A stretch of 64,000 bases of DNA from Quercus robur (Eukaryota > Streptophyta > Magnoliopsida > Fagales > Fagaceae), in the NCBI RefSeq assembly GCF_932294415.1, contig NC_065535.1, positions 7,181,501-7,245,500 on the forward strand, given 5' to 3'. Shown in pieces: positions 46,735-57,421 of the stretch. The notes under the pieces are model-generated. The model made no database searches. It worked only from the letters and a program-made list of their open reading frames with translations, and was not told where the DNA came from. Made by a program: the position numbers and the translations under genes. The first letter of the stretch is position 1. Each line of letters starts with the position of its first letter.

Positions 46735-47759
46735 CTCTCTTGTGTGTTGTGTGCTTCACATATTTATAATATGATAAGTCTGTTTGTGTTGGGGCACACA
46801 CCACTTTGATTAGCTCTTTGTGCAACATGTTTATTGTTTGTTTGTCCATTTGTAAATACTGTTGTTTCTTTTTATGTTTGTTCAATCATTTTCTTCTTTT
46901 GTGTCAAAAATCCAAAAATCACATAAAAATTAGAAAATCAGAAAGCTTGATTGACATTGTTGAGTTTTTGTTTCAAAACTTGTTTTGCCTTGTACCTTTG
47001 TGCTAATGGCATTGTGCATTTTCGAGCATTGCTTGTTTCTTTGCACTCATATCTCTGTGGGAGAAATCTTGAAATCTTTGTGATTGTTGTAAATAGATCT
47101 TCAAACTTGTCATGAATGATTAGTGAATGGTTTTGTTGATCTTGAGACATGCATAGACTTGTGTCTATATATCTTCCCACTCTTTATTTTTGTTTTGCTA
47201 TAAAGAGCTCACCAAATGTAAATCTCCAAATGAAAAGAGATATTGAGCTGTAAAAGCCTGTCGCACATTCTAGTATTTGACTAGGAAAAAGGGTAAGTGA
47301 CCTTTTATTAAAGTGAATGTTTATTCAAAAAGGCCAAAGGCCTGTTCTTTAAAGTGAAATGTCATATATCACTCTCACAATGAGAGATGATTGCCTCAAA
47401 AGATCAAATTTTATGATTGAAAGTGGAGTCAAATGATAAGCTCCAAGTTATGTTATCAAGTTGTGTGGGAGGTCATATATACATATTTCTATAATTGAGA
47501 TAGGTCACATGATCTAGTGCTAATTGTGTATGCCTTGGTTGAATTGATCATTGAAGCTTCACATTAGACAAAGGACTATCTCATTGTTGATATCCACACA
47601 CAACATACAAGTTTATGTTCAATAAATGCCATATTCATTTGTGTGATTGTACTTGATGAAATGTGTTTTCACATGCTCAATCTTTGTTAATTCAAGCACA
47701 AAAAGATTTTTGAGTGTTTTAGGTATTTTTGGAAAGTCTTTTGTTTGAAAAATCTGAAA
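46735..47759 (+). other. Spacer between pol and the ORF3 module, outer element
   Basis: About 1 kb of conserved but non-coding sequence, highly similar to 54270-55310. It contains AGATCTTCAAACTTGTCATG and CATTGAAGCTTCACATTAGA-type segments. Short ORFs here differ between the copies and are not supported. Confidence 0.7.
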
Positions 47760-47785
47760 ATTTCAAAAATCCAGTTTTGCCCTGT

Positions 47786-48050
47786 TTTGGCGGCTCAGTC
47801 GCGGGTATGTCAAGTCGCGTGCCTCAGTTGCGTCTTCGCGAGTAATTTTTGGCGACTTGTTCGCGAGTGGAAGGTCCAGTCGCATGGTTTACTCAGAGAT
47901 TTTCGCGGCTCAGCTCGCGACTCACTCGCGGGTAGACCTTCCAGTCGCGAAAAACACTTAGAAAAAATTTTCAAATTTTTGTCCTTGAGTGTTTTGGCGG
48001 CTTGATCTGGCGACTTTTTGGCGACTCGTTTCAGTCGCGAAAATCGCGTG
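47786..48050 (+). repeat. TCGCGA/TCGCGG palindrome cluster upstream of ORF3, outer element
   Basis: Within 265 bp there are more than ten CG-dinucleotide palindromes (GTCGCGGG, AGTCGCGT, TTCGCGAG, TTCGCGGC, GCTCGCGACTC, CAGTCGCGAAAA). The same words make up the LTR clusters. The sequence around it is AT-rich and poor in CG. Confidence 0.85.
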
Positions 48051-48209
48051 TTTTGGACATACAGGGGCAGTTTTTAAACTTTTTGTTTTTCCTTCGATCT
48101 TTTGTGACCATTCATTGTCTTTCTCATCTGCTCTTACCCATTCACACCGTGCCTCCATTTTCGATCTCGATTATTTGCCTCTTTTCAGCTCAAAATCGTC
48201 GACTAACAG

Positions 48210-48577
48210 GTATGGTTTTTCTGTCTTGAACTCTATTTTACTTGTTGTTATGGTTTTCCCTCTGGATTATTCACATATGCTATAATATGAAATTGGTTAA
48301 AAACAGAACCCCTTTGATGTCGTGTTTCACTATGATCCTGTGTGGTATCCTGTTGATGTGTTGTTGAATGTGGGTCCTTTTTCAGCTGATTATGTGGTTC
48401 TATTTGGACTCCCTCTACTTTGTAGTTCAATTTGGGCCATTTGTGTCCCTCATTGCTATTTTCTGACCATTTTCATCCAGCTATTAGGGTTTCTTCATTG
48501 TCCCTAAATTTCCACTAACCCACTGCTAATATAGTCTGTTGGATTGTGTTCTGTCATTTCCTTTGTTCATAATGCAG
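48210..48577 (+). other. Likely 5'-UTR intron of ORF3, outer element (368 bp)
   Basis: Donor CTAACAG|GTATGG and acceptor TTCATAATGCAG|ACTGG, 8 nt before the ATG at 48585. The inner element has the same borders but a 488-bp intron. Inferred from consensus and conservation only. Confidence 0.5.
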
Positions 48578-49570
48578 ACTGGTCATGTCACCATTCAAGA
48601 AAGCTGCTGTGAAAGGAGGTAGTTCCAAAGGGAAGGAATCAGTAATTGATGTCGATGATTACCCACCTCAACCAAAAGGGACTCGTTCTTCATCAAAGAG
48701 ATTCGATCCCAACAAGTTCAGATCATATGCAGCCTATCAGTTTATGAGAATTTCTTTCTACATGCCAAACCATTACTAGAAAGAGCTTTGGATCAGTCCT
48801 CACTTCATGACACTGACATTCTGAAATGATTTGCTCACAAGGATTGGAATTACCTTCTCTCTGATTCGGATGACGCGTATGAAGAGTTGGTAAAAGAATT
48901 TTATGCTAACGCAATTGTGGAAGGAGATGAACTTAAGTGCTGGGTTCGGAAAAAGAGCTTTTCTGTCTCTCCTACATATCTGGCAGAAATTCTTCACATC
49001 AACAGACCCATTTTCTGACATTCACCGGTTTATGATGATCTCTGTCCTGATGAGGAGCTTCTCAAAGAAAGTCTTGGTCAAGACTTGGAGTTCTCACCCA
49101 ATGGCAAATCCATCAGTGTTTCCTCTCTTTCTCCAAAACTGAGAGTGCTTACAATTGTGATGTTTCACAATTTGTACCCTTTATCAAGCACTGGGTATAT
49201 GAACCTCGGACGTGCTTTGTTTCTTCATGATCTAATCTTTGATGTGGAAATAGACATCTGTTTTCATATCTTTCACGTTCTGCGCAAAACGGTTCTTCGA
49301 ACTGAGTCTCGGATATGCGTTCCTTTCTGCAGTCTCATTTCACGGATCTTGAAGCTCAAGGGAATTTATCCAACGGCTGATGAATCTCCTATCTCCAAAC
49401 CAAGTCCAATCAACATGCGTACATTCAATGCAAGCATTGGACATAGTCGGAAGAGAGCCAAACCAGAAACTTCTGCATCTCACAGTGACTCTCAGTTTAG
49501 CACTCTCTCCCTAGATGAGAAACTTGATCGCATTGTATCCTCTGTCCACTAGTTGAATACAAAGATGTCT

Positions 49571-50680
49571 TGTAAGGTTGAATTTATTCAACCATCTAAT
49601 TGGCTTTATTCCGTGCCAAATTTGCTTGTAATTCAGCATTTAGTAACCCTGTATTTAGGTGGGATTGTTGTAAGGGTAGTGAGTGAGATAGAGTGAAGAT
49701 TGCTCAAGAGTGTGCAAGAAAACAGAGTGTCGCGGCTGGGACTCGCGGGTGGACTCGCGGCTGCAAGTCGCCAGAAGCTGCACACGTGCCAAGCATGCTG
49801 GAAGATGAACAGTCATGCTAGCTGGAGCACTACAGGACAAAACAGGACAACTGGCCATACGGTTAACTCGCGACTGGATCTCGCGACTTTGTCAAGCCGC
49901 GAGGTCAAGCCGCGAGCCACCCCTGTTTTGGAAAAACTTGACGTTTCACATTCCTCTTCACTCCAGTATAAATACCCCTTTAACCCACGATTGAAAGAGA
50001 GCTTCCAGAGAGAATTTTGAGAGAGAAACCCTAAAGAAAAACAAGATTGTTTCTCACACAATCCCTACCTTAGAGTCTCATCAAATTCCCTCACTCTCTT
50101 CCTCTCCATTGTTAAATCCTTGAGAGGCATTATACCAAACCTGGTTCTCACCATTATCATCTCTGTGAGACAGTCGTTTGGAGTTCTGGGAAGTAGTTAG
50201 GAAGGAGCCAATCTTCATTGGTTGATGCTACGGTCTAGTAGCGGAATCCGGAAAGCTAGAAAAGAAAAAGGTTCGGCGCAACCTCGTTGGAGCAAGAAGC
50301 TTGGAGGGCTTAGGTGCACTGGGTAGATTAGGCTTGGAGGGTCTATTGCTGTCCTTGTATCCCAACTGTATTTTCTAGTGGATTGATTACCGCTTGGAGG
50401 GCGGCGGAGAGGTTTTTCGCTGAGGTCTTCGGTTTCCTCTTCGATAACACATCGGGTGTTATCTTTGTGTTTGCATCTTCCTTCCTCTCTATCTCTGCCT
50501 TTACATTATCTGCTGTGGTTTATTTTGTTATGGCTTAGATAGTTGTTTAACCAATTTCATATTATAGCATATGTTAAGTTTCCGCACACTTGTTATTTGA
50601 CATATTGCTTGTGTTGGTTAAGTTGGTTTTTGGGGGTCTAAACGTTCAAAAGTGTTTTTGTACACGTTTTTGAACTTTCA
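49571..50680 (+). repeat. 5' LTR of the inner element (1110 bp)
   Basis: CG palindromes at 49727-49918, TATAAATA at 49967-49974, and an untranslated region with CCTAAAGAAAAAC. It ends GTTTTTGAACTTTCA followed by the PBS. Confidence 0.95.
49727..49918 (+). promoter_or_regulatory. CG-palindrome cluster directly upstream of the LTR TATA box
   Basis: It holds GTGTCGCGGCTGGGACTCGC, GACTCGCGGCTGC, AACTCGCGACTGG, TCTCGCGACTT, GCCGCGAGG and GCCGCGAGCC, ending about 50 bp before TATAAATA (49967-49974). The same cluster is in all four LTRs of the family. Its placement suggests an upstream promoter element, and the CG density makes it a likely methylation target; both are inferences. Confidence 0.6.
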
Positions 50681-50682
50681 TT

Positions 50683-50694
50683 TGGTATCAGAGC
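50683..50694 (+). other. Primer-binding site, inner element
   Basis: TGGTATCAGAGC, 2 nt after the 5' LTR. Confidence 0.93.
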
Positions 50695-50771
50695 AGGTAC
50701 ACTGCTGTTGGTTTTATCACCTCAGTGTGATCCTAGACCCCTGAGTTGTGGTTGTTGTTTTCGTTTATACC

Positions 50772-53700
50772 ATGCTGAATTGTAGCTCAAGTGTTTGTGA
50801 AAATGTCTCTATGCATATGTCTGAAAGGTGTCTTACTGATGATCTTGTAGAGTTATTAATAACTAAGAAACATGCTAGAGTTTTTTTTCACATGCTGAAA
50901 TATCTTGAGAATCAGAATCTTGTCTTACACAGTAGCATATCTGAATCAAAATCATTGATTAAGAAATATAAAAGAAAGAATAGAATGTTGTGTGAGATGA
51001 TTGAGAATCTGAAAATGAAAAATCAATCTAAAAGTAGCATGAAACCTGATGATGAGTTTGTGTTTGAAGGTCAAGATTGTCTGTCACATGTGAACCTATT
51101 TGTGCATACCTCATTAAAGGTGTTTAATGCATGTTTGTGGTATCTTGATAGTGGGTGTTCTCGCCATATGACAGGGGATAAGTCACTGTTTAAGTCACTC
51201 AAAGAAAAGGTGGGTGACTATGTGACCTTTGGGGATGGAAGCCATGCTCAAGTCCTAGGCAAAGGAACCATTGAGATACCCGGTTTGCCTCTGTTGAAAG
51301 ATGTGCTGTTCATAAAAGGGCTGAAGGCAAATTTGCTGAGCATCACTCAAATTTGTGATGACGACTTCCTGGTACAATTCTCCAAGAAAGGATGTTTGAT
51401 CATCAATAAAGAGGGGATTCAGGTTTTGGAAGGAAATCGGACTACGGATAATTGTTATGGAATAGTTCCCACAGCACCAATATCGTGTAGAAGTGCTCGG
51501 GTGGATATGTTGGAGCTGTGGCATCACAGATTTGGGCATGCCAACTTCAAACAAGTAGCAAAATTCTCCAAACTTGAAGCAGTCGAGGGACTTCCTAAGT
51601 TTGGAAAAGTAAAGAAGACCATTTGTGGTGCATGTCAAATGGGGAAGCAAACTAAGGCAAGTCATCACAAGGTAAATGTGATATCCACCTCTCGTTGTTT
51701 GGAGTTACTTCATGTTGATCTGATGGGGCCCACCAGAACTGAAAGCCTAGGGGGAAAAAGATATATTATGGTCATTGTGGACGACTACTCAAGATACACT
51801 TGGGTTGAATTCCTTAGAGAAAAATCAGAAGCTTGTGAGAGGCTGGAGATTCTGTGCAAGAAATTACAAAATGAAAAGGGGATTCCAATAGCCAAAGTTA
51901 GAAGTGATCATGGGAGAGAATTTGAGAATGCAAGATTCGAGTCCTTCTGTGAGAAGAATGGTATTAAAAGAGAGTTTTCAGCTCCCAAAACTCCACAACA
52001 AAATGGAGTGGTAGAGAGAAAAAATCGTGTGATTCAGGAGATGGCAAGAGTCATGTTGCTTAACAAGCAAATACCTCAAAAATTTTGGGGAGAAGCTGTC
52101 AACACCTCGTGTCACATTGGCAATAGGATTTTCTTTCGAGTTGGTACAAAGAAGACTGCATATGAAATATGGAATGAGAAGAAGCCTAAAGTGAAGTATT
52201 TCCGGGTATTTGGAAGTAAATGTTATATCTTAAATGATCGAGAGAATCTTGGGAAGTTTGATGCAAGAAGTGATGAGGGTATTTTTCTTGGCTATTCTAC
52301 TACAAGTCGAGCATATAGAGTGTTTAACAAGAGAACAAAGACTGTGATGGAATCCATAAATGTCAAGATTGATGATGCCTTACCTAAGGTGGAAATGGTT
52401 GATGATGTAGAAGGGCCGAGCACCGAAGAGCCTGATGTTGAGGTAGAAGCTTTGGATATAGAAGGTGAAGAACCTATACCAGAAGTAGAATCGACTCCCA
52501 TCAACCCAAGAAGGGAAACAAGATCGATGTCTAGAACTTCAAGCCCTCTTACTCCTCCAGAAGTTCATCCTCCTATCTCTCGTAGTGATGAAGTTTCCAC
52601 TTCAAAAAGGCCATCCTCAAGAATTATCAAGAATCATCCGGAAAGTAATATCATAGGATCACTTGATGACGGTCTTCGCCTCAGGAAAGGAAATATTCTG
52701 CTAGCCAATCATGTAACATATCACTGTTATCTTGCACAGTTTGAACCAAAAAGGGTTGAAGAGGCTCTTCAAGATGAGAATTGGGTTGAGTCAATGCATG
52801 AAGAGCTGAATCAGTTTGTGAGGAATGACGTGTGGGAACTTGCTCCACGGCCTGAGAACGTTCATGTTATAGGCACAAAGTGGATTTTTAAAAACAAAAC
52901 TGATGAAGATGGAGAGATAATTCGAAACAAGTCTCGGTTGGTGGCTCAAGGATACACACAAGTAGAAGGGGTGGATTTTGATGAATCATTTGCTCCGGTG
53001 GCAAGACTCGAATCCATTCGAATCCTCATGTCCATTGCGTGCACTTTGAAGTTCAAACTTTATCAAATGGATGTTAAGTGTGCTTTTCTGAATGGATATC
53101 TAAATGAAGAGGTTTTTGTTGAGCAACCAAAAGGATTTGAGGATCCTCATTTTCCAGATCATGTATTAAGATTGAAGAAAGCACTATATGGTTTAAAACA
53201 AGCGCCTAGAGCTTGGTACGATCGTCTTACACATTATCTTCTAGATAGAGGTTTCAAGAGAGGGTACGCCGATCGAACTCTATTTGTCAAAAATGATGAA
53301 GATTATCTACTTGTGGCACAAGTCTATGTTGATGACATAGTGTTTGGAGCAACTATTGAAGATCGTACTACTGAATTTTCTGAGGAGATGAAGAAGGAGT
53401 TTGAGATGAGCATGGTGGGGGAGCTCACATTCTTTTTGGGTCTTCAAGTCAAACAATAGAAGGAGGGTATATTTGTATCTCAAGAGAAGTATGCCAGAAA
53501 TATTGTCAAGAAGTTTGGCCTAGACTCCAAAAAACATGCCTCCACTCCCATGAGCTCTTCCACTAAACTGAATGTGGATTCATCAGGAGTTGAAGTAAGT
53601 CCTACATTGTATAGGAGCATCATAGGAAGTTTGCTCTACCTTACAGCAAGTAGACCGGACATTGCTTTCAGTGTGGGCGTTTGTGCCAGGTACCAAGCTA

Positions 53701-54269
53701 ATCCGAAGGAATCTCATCTGACTGCTGCTAAGCGAATCATTCGATATGTGAATGGTACTGCAAACTATGGTCTGTGGTATTCAAAAGACTCAAATGCGTG
53801 TCTTGCTGGGTATTCGGATGCTGACTGGGCTGGTAGTGTAGACGATCGGAAAAGCACTTCAGGCGGCTGTTTTTATCTTGGTAACAATCTTGTTTCGTGG
53901 ATGAGCAAGAAGCAGAATTCAGTGTCTCTATCTACTGCAGAAGCAGAATACATCGCTGCTGGAAGTTGCTGCACTCAGCTTCTTTGGATGAAGAAATTAC
54001 TTCATGACTATGGAATTCCTCAAGAAACGATGTGTGTCTTCTGTGACAACACCAGTGCCATCAATCTTTCCAAAAATCCTGTTCAGCATTCAAAATCCAA
54101 ACACATAGAGATACGTTACCATTTCATTCGGGATTTGGTAGAGGAAAGAGTTGTGTGTTTTGAGTTCATACACACCGACAATCAAAAGGCGGATATCTTC
54201 ACCAAGCCTCTCGATGGTCCACGGTTTGAATCGCTCCGTAAGACCATTGGTGTCGGTACAATTCCTTGA
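50772..54269 (+). pseudogene. Copia pol with gag remnant, one in-frame stop
   Basis: Starts at the first ATG, 77 nt after the PBS. Residues 1 to about 105 are a helical, charged gag tail; capsid and zinc-knuckle sequences are absent. Protease: [10 protein letters not shown] with Asp126. Integrase: zinc finger His252/His256/Cys285/Cys288, then catalytic Asp316, Asp379 and Glu415 (exact D,D-35-E). Reverse transcriptase (RVT_2): [38 protein letters not shown] and the YVDD box at 852-855. Then TAG at 53457-53459 (CAG in the outer copy), and in the same frame RNase H to 54269 (DADWAGS, STAEAEY, DNTSAI, HSKSKHI). Total span is 1165 codons if the stop is counted as a codon. The stop removes RNase H from the main product unless read through. 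Confidence 0.94.
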
Positions 54270-55324
54270 CTCTCTTGTGTGTTGTGTGCTTCATTTTTTT
54301 ATAATTTGATAAATCTGTCTGTGTTGGGGCACACATTTTTTTTGCAACATGTTTCTTGTTTGTTTGTTCTTTTGTGTATACTACTGGTTATTTTTGTGTT
54401 TATTCAATCATTTTTGTTTCTTGTGTCAAAAATCCAAAAATCACATAAAAATTAGAAAATCAAAAAGCTTGATTGACTTTGTTGAGTTTTGTCTCAAAAC
54501 TTGTTTTGCCTTGTACCTTTGTGCTAATGGCTTTGTGCATTTTCGAGCATTGCTTGTTTTCATGCACTCATATCACTGTGGGAAAAATCTTGAAATCTAT
54601 GTGATTGTTGTAAATAGATCTTCAACCTTGTCATGAATGATTAGTGAATGGTTATGTTGATCTTGATACATGCATAGACTTGTGTCTATATATCTTCCCA
54701 CTTTTTATTTATGTTTTGCTAAAAAGAGCTCACCAAATGTAAATCTCCAAATGAAAAGAGATATTGAGCTGCAAAAGCCTGTCGCACATTCTAGTATTTG
54801 ACTAGGAAAAAGGGTAAGCGACCTTATATTAAAAGTGAAATTTCATTCAAAAAGGCCAAAGGCCTGTTCTTCAAAGAAAAATGTTATCTATCCCTCTCAC
54901 AATGAGAGATGATTGCCTCAATAGATCAAAAAGATCAAATGTTATGATTGATAGTGGAGTCAAATGAAAAGCTGCAAGTTATGTTATCAAGATGTGTGGG
55001 AGGTCATATATTCACATTTCTATAATTGAGATTGGTCACATGATCTAGTGCTAATTGTGTATGCCTTGGTTGAATTGATCATTGAAGCTTCACATTAGAC
55101 AAAGGACTATCTCATTGATGATATCCACACACAACACACAAGTTTATGTTCAATAAATGCCATATTCATTTGTGTGATTGTACTTGATAAAATGTGTTTT
55201 CACATGCTCAATCTTTGTTAATTCAAGCACAAAAAGATTTTTGAGTGTTTTAGGTGTTTTTGGAAAGTATTTTTATTTGAAAATTCTGAAAATTTCAAAA
55301 ATCCTGTTTTGTCCTGTTTTGGTG
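54270..55324 (+). other. Spacer between pol and the ORF3 module, inner element
   Basis: Non-coding, closely similar to 46735-47785. No convincing ORF; no splice signals stand out. Confidence 0.7.
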
Positions 55325-55580
55325 GCTCAGTCGCGGGTATGTCAAGTCGCGAGACTCAGTCGCATCTTCGCTGGTCATTTTTGGCGACTTGTTCGCGAGT
55401 GGAAGGTCCAGTCGCGAGGTTCACTCAGAGATTTTCGCGGCTCAGCTCGCGACTCACTCGCGGGTAGACCTTCCAGTCGCGAAAAATACTTAGAAAATTT
55501 TTCAACTTTTTTGTTCTTTAGTGTTTTGGCGGCTTATTTTGGCGACTTTTTGGCGACTCGTTCCAGTCGCGAAAATCGTG
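55325..55580 (+). repeat. TCGCGA/TCGCGG palindrome cluster upstream of ORF3, inner element
   Basis: Contains CAGTCGCGGGTATG, AAGTCGCGAGACTC, TTCGCGAGTGG, CAGTCGCGAGG, TTTTCGCGGC, GCTCGCGACTCACTCGCGGG and CAGTCGCGAAAA. It lies 660-910 bp before the ORF3 ATG, ahead of a pyrimidine-rich leader (55620-55735). Confidence 0.85.
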
Positions 55581-55742
55581 TGTTTTGGATAAACAGGGGC
55601 AGTTTTTAAACTTTTCATTTTTCCCTCGATCTTTTTGTGACTGTTCATTGTCTTTCTCATTTGCTCTTACCCTGTATCACCGTGCCTCCATTTTCGATCT
55701 CCCTTACTTGTCTCTTTTCAGCTCAAAATCGTCGCCTAACAG

Positions 55743-56230
55743 GTATGGTTTTCTGTCCTGCACTCTATTTTACTTGTTCTTTTGGTTTTCCCTCTGGCTA
55801 TTTCACATTTGTTTGTGATTTTGTGATGGGTTTTTAGCTCAACTATTATTCTTTGTTCTAGCTTCGCTTGAGTGCTTATGTTTCTGTGTTTGAGCTTATT
55901 CATGTTGGCGGTTGTGTTCTTTAACCTGTGCTTAGCTAGGGTTAGCTATTTTTGTCTGATCTGCTGTTGTTATCATGTTTCACCTTGATCCTGTGTGGTA
56001 TCTTATTGATGTGATGTTGATTTTGGTCCTTTTTCAGCTGATTATGTGGTTATATTTGATCTCTCTATACTGTGTAGTTCTAATTTGGGCCTTTGGTGTC
56101 CCTCATTGCTACTTTCTGACCATACTCATCCAACTGTTAGGGGTTCTTCATTGTTCCTAAATTTTCACTAACCCACTGCTGATATAGTCTGTTGGATTGT
56201 GTTCTGTCATTTCCCTTGTTTATAATACAG
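55743..56230 (+). other. Likely 5'-UTR intron of ORF3, inner element (488 bp)
   Basis: Donor CTAACAG|GTATGG, T-rich interior, acceptor TTATAATACAG|ACTGG at 56230, ATG 8 nt later at 56238. The borders are kept in the outer copy while intron length differs by 120 bp, as expected for a real intron. Confidence 0.55.
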
Positions 56231-56237
56231 ACTGGTC

Positions 56238-57332
56238 ATGTCTCCATTCAAAAAGGCTGATGTGAAAGGAGGTTCTTCCAAAGGGAAGGAACCTGTAATT
56301 GATGTTGATGAAAACACACCTCTCCCGAAAGTGACTCGCTCTTCATCACAGCGATTCGATCCCAATAAGTTCAGATCATATTCAACCTATCAGTCATATG
56401 CGAATTTTTTTCTTCATGCCACACCATTACTAGAGAGAGCTATGGATCTGCCCTCACTTCATAACACTGACATTCCGATATGTTTTGCTCACAAGGATTG
56501 GAATTACCTTCTCTCTGATCCGGATATCGTGTATGAAGAGTTGGTTAAAGAATTTTATGCTAACGCAATTGTGGAAGGAGATGAACTTAAGTGCTGGGTT
56601 CGGCAAAGGAGCTTTTCTGTCTCTCCTACATACCTAGCGGAAATTCTTCACATCAACAGACCCATTTTTCGTCATTCACCGGTCTATGATGATCTATGTC
56701 CTGATGAGGAGCTTCTCAAACAAAGTCTTGGTCAAGACTTGGAGTTCTCACCAAATGGCAAATCCATCAGTGTTTCCTCCCTTTCTCCGAAACTGCGAGT
56801 GCTTACAATTGTGATGTTTCACAATTTGTACCCTTTATCAAGTACTGGGTATATGAATCTCGGACGTGCTTTGTTTCTTCATGATCTAATCTCTGATGAA
56901 GAAATCGACATTTGTGCTCATATCTTTCATGTTCTGCGCAAAACGGTTCTTCGAAGTGAGTCTCGGATATGCATTCCTTTCTGCAGTCTCATTTCAGGGA
57001 TCTTGAAGCTCAAGGGAATTTATCCAACGGCTGATGAGTCTCCTATTCCCAAACCAAGTCCAATCAACATGCGTACATACAATGCAAGTGTTGGACATAG
57101 TCGGAAGAGAGCCAAACCAGAATCTTCTGCATCTCACAATGACTCTCAGTTCAGCACTCTCTCTCTCGATGAGAAACTTGATCGCATTGTCTCCTCTGTC
57201 TACGAGTTGAATACCAAGATGTCTGGACTCACTGCTTCTCTACACCATCATAGCAACCGCTGGGATATGAAGTTTACTTCTCTTCAAACTCAATTGGATC
57301 AAATTCAGAGGAAGCTAGAAGAGGATGACTAG
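56238..57332 (+). CDS. ORF3: putative plant transposon protein (PF20167-like), intact, 364 aa
   Basis: An open frame from MSPFKKADVKGG to a coiled-coil tail ending KLEEDD. The N-terminal 50 residues are basic and Ser/Pro-rich. The core (about 60-265) has VYEELVKEFYANAIVEGDEL, the WVRQRSFSVSPTYLAEIL segment, LTIVMFHNLYPLSSTGYMNL and ICIPFCSLISGILKLKGI. This pattern (EFYAN, then a conserved R-x-hydrophobic strand, ...FHNLYP...) is that of the putative plant transposon protein family. The last 60 residues have heptads (LDEKLDRIVSSVYELNTKMS, TSLQTQLDQIQRKL). It sits downstream of pol in the place of the Sirevirus env-like ORF, but I see no signal peptide and no clear transmembrane segment. A DNA- or particle-associated role is possible; function unknown. 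Confidence 0.85.
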   Translation: MSPFKKADVKGGSSKGKEPVIDVDENTPLPKVTRSSSQRFDPNKFRSYSTYQSYANFFLHATPLLERAMDLPSLHNTDIPICFAHKDWNYLLSDPDIVYEELVKEFYANAIVEGDELKCWVRQRSFSVSPTYLAEILHINRPIFRHSPVYDDLCPDEELLKQSLGQDLEFSPNGKSISVSSLSPKLRVLTIVMFHNLYPLSSTGYMNLGRALFLHDLISDEEIDICAHIFHVLRKTVLRSESRICIPFCSLISGILKLKGIYPTADESPIPKPSPINMRTYNASVGHSRKRAKPESSASHNDSQFSTLSLDEKLDRIVSSVYELNTKMSGLTASLHHHSNRWDMKFTSLQTQLDQIQRKLEEDD

Positions 57333-57345
57333 CCTATTCCATGAC

Positions 57346-57421
57346 AAAAAGGGGGAGTGATAGGCATAATCAGAGGGGGAGGATATTACCCTAAGGGGGA
57401 GTGTCACTATCTAAGGGGGAG
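57346..57421 (+). other. Cluster of four polypurine tracts
   Basis: AAAAAGGGGGAGTG, AGAGGGGGAGG, TAAGGGGGAGTG and TAAGGGGGAG occur within 80 bp just after ORF3, some 660 bp before the PPT next to the 3' LTR. The outer element has the same set at 59325-59400. Multiple PPTs are a Sirevirus hallmark. Confidence 0.75.

Noticed and set aside
56238..57332. Calling ORF3 a true envelope protein
   Set aside because: Position matches the Sirevirus env-like ORF, but no signal peptide, clear transmembrane span or furin-like site is visible; the sequence fits the putative plant transposon protein family better.
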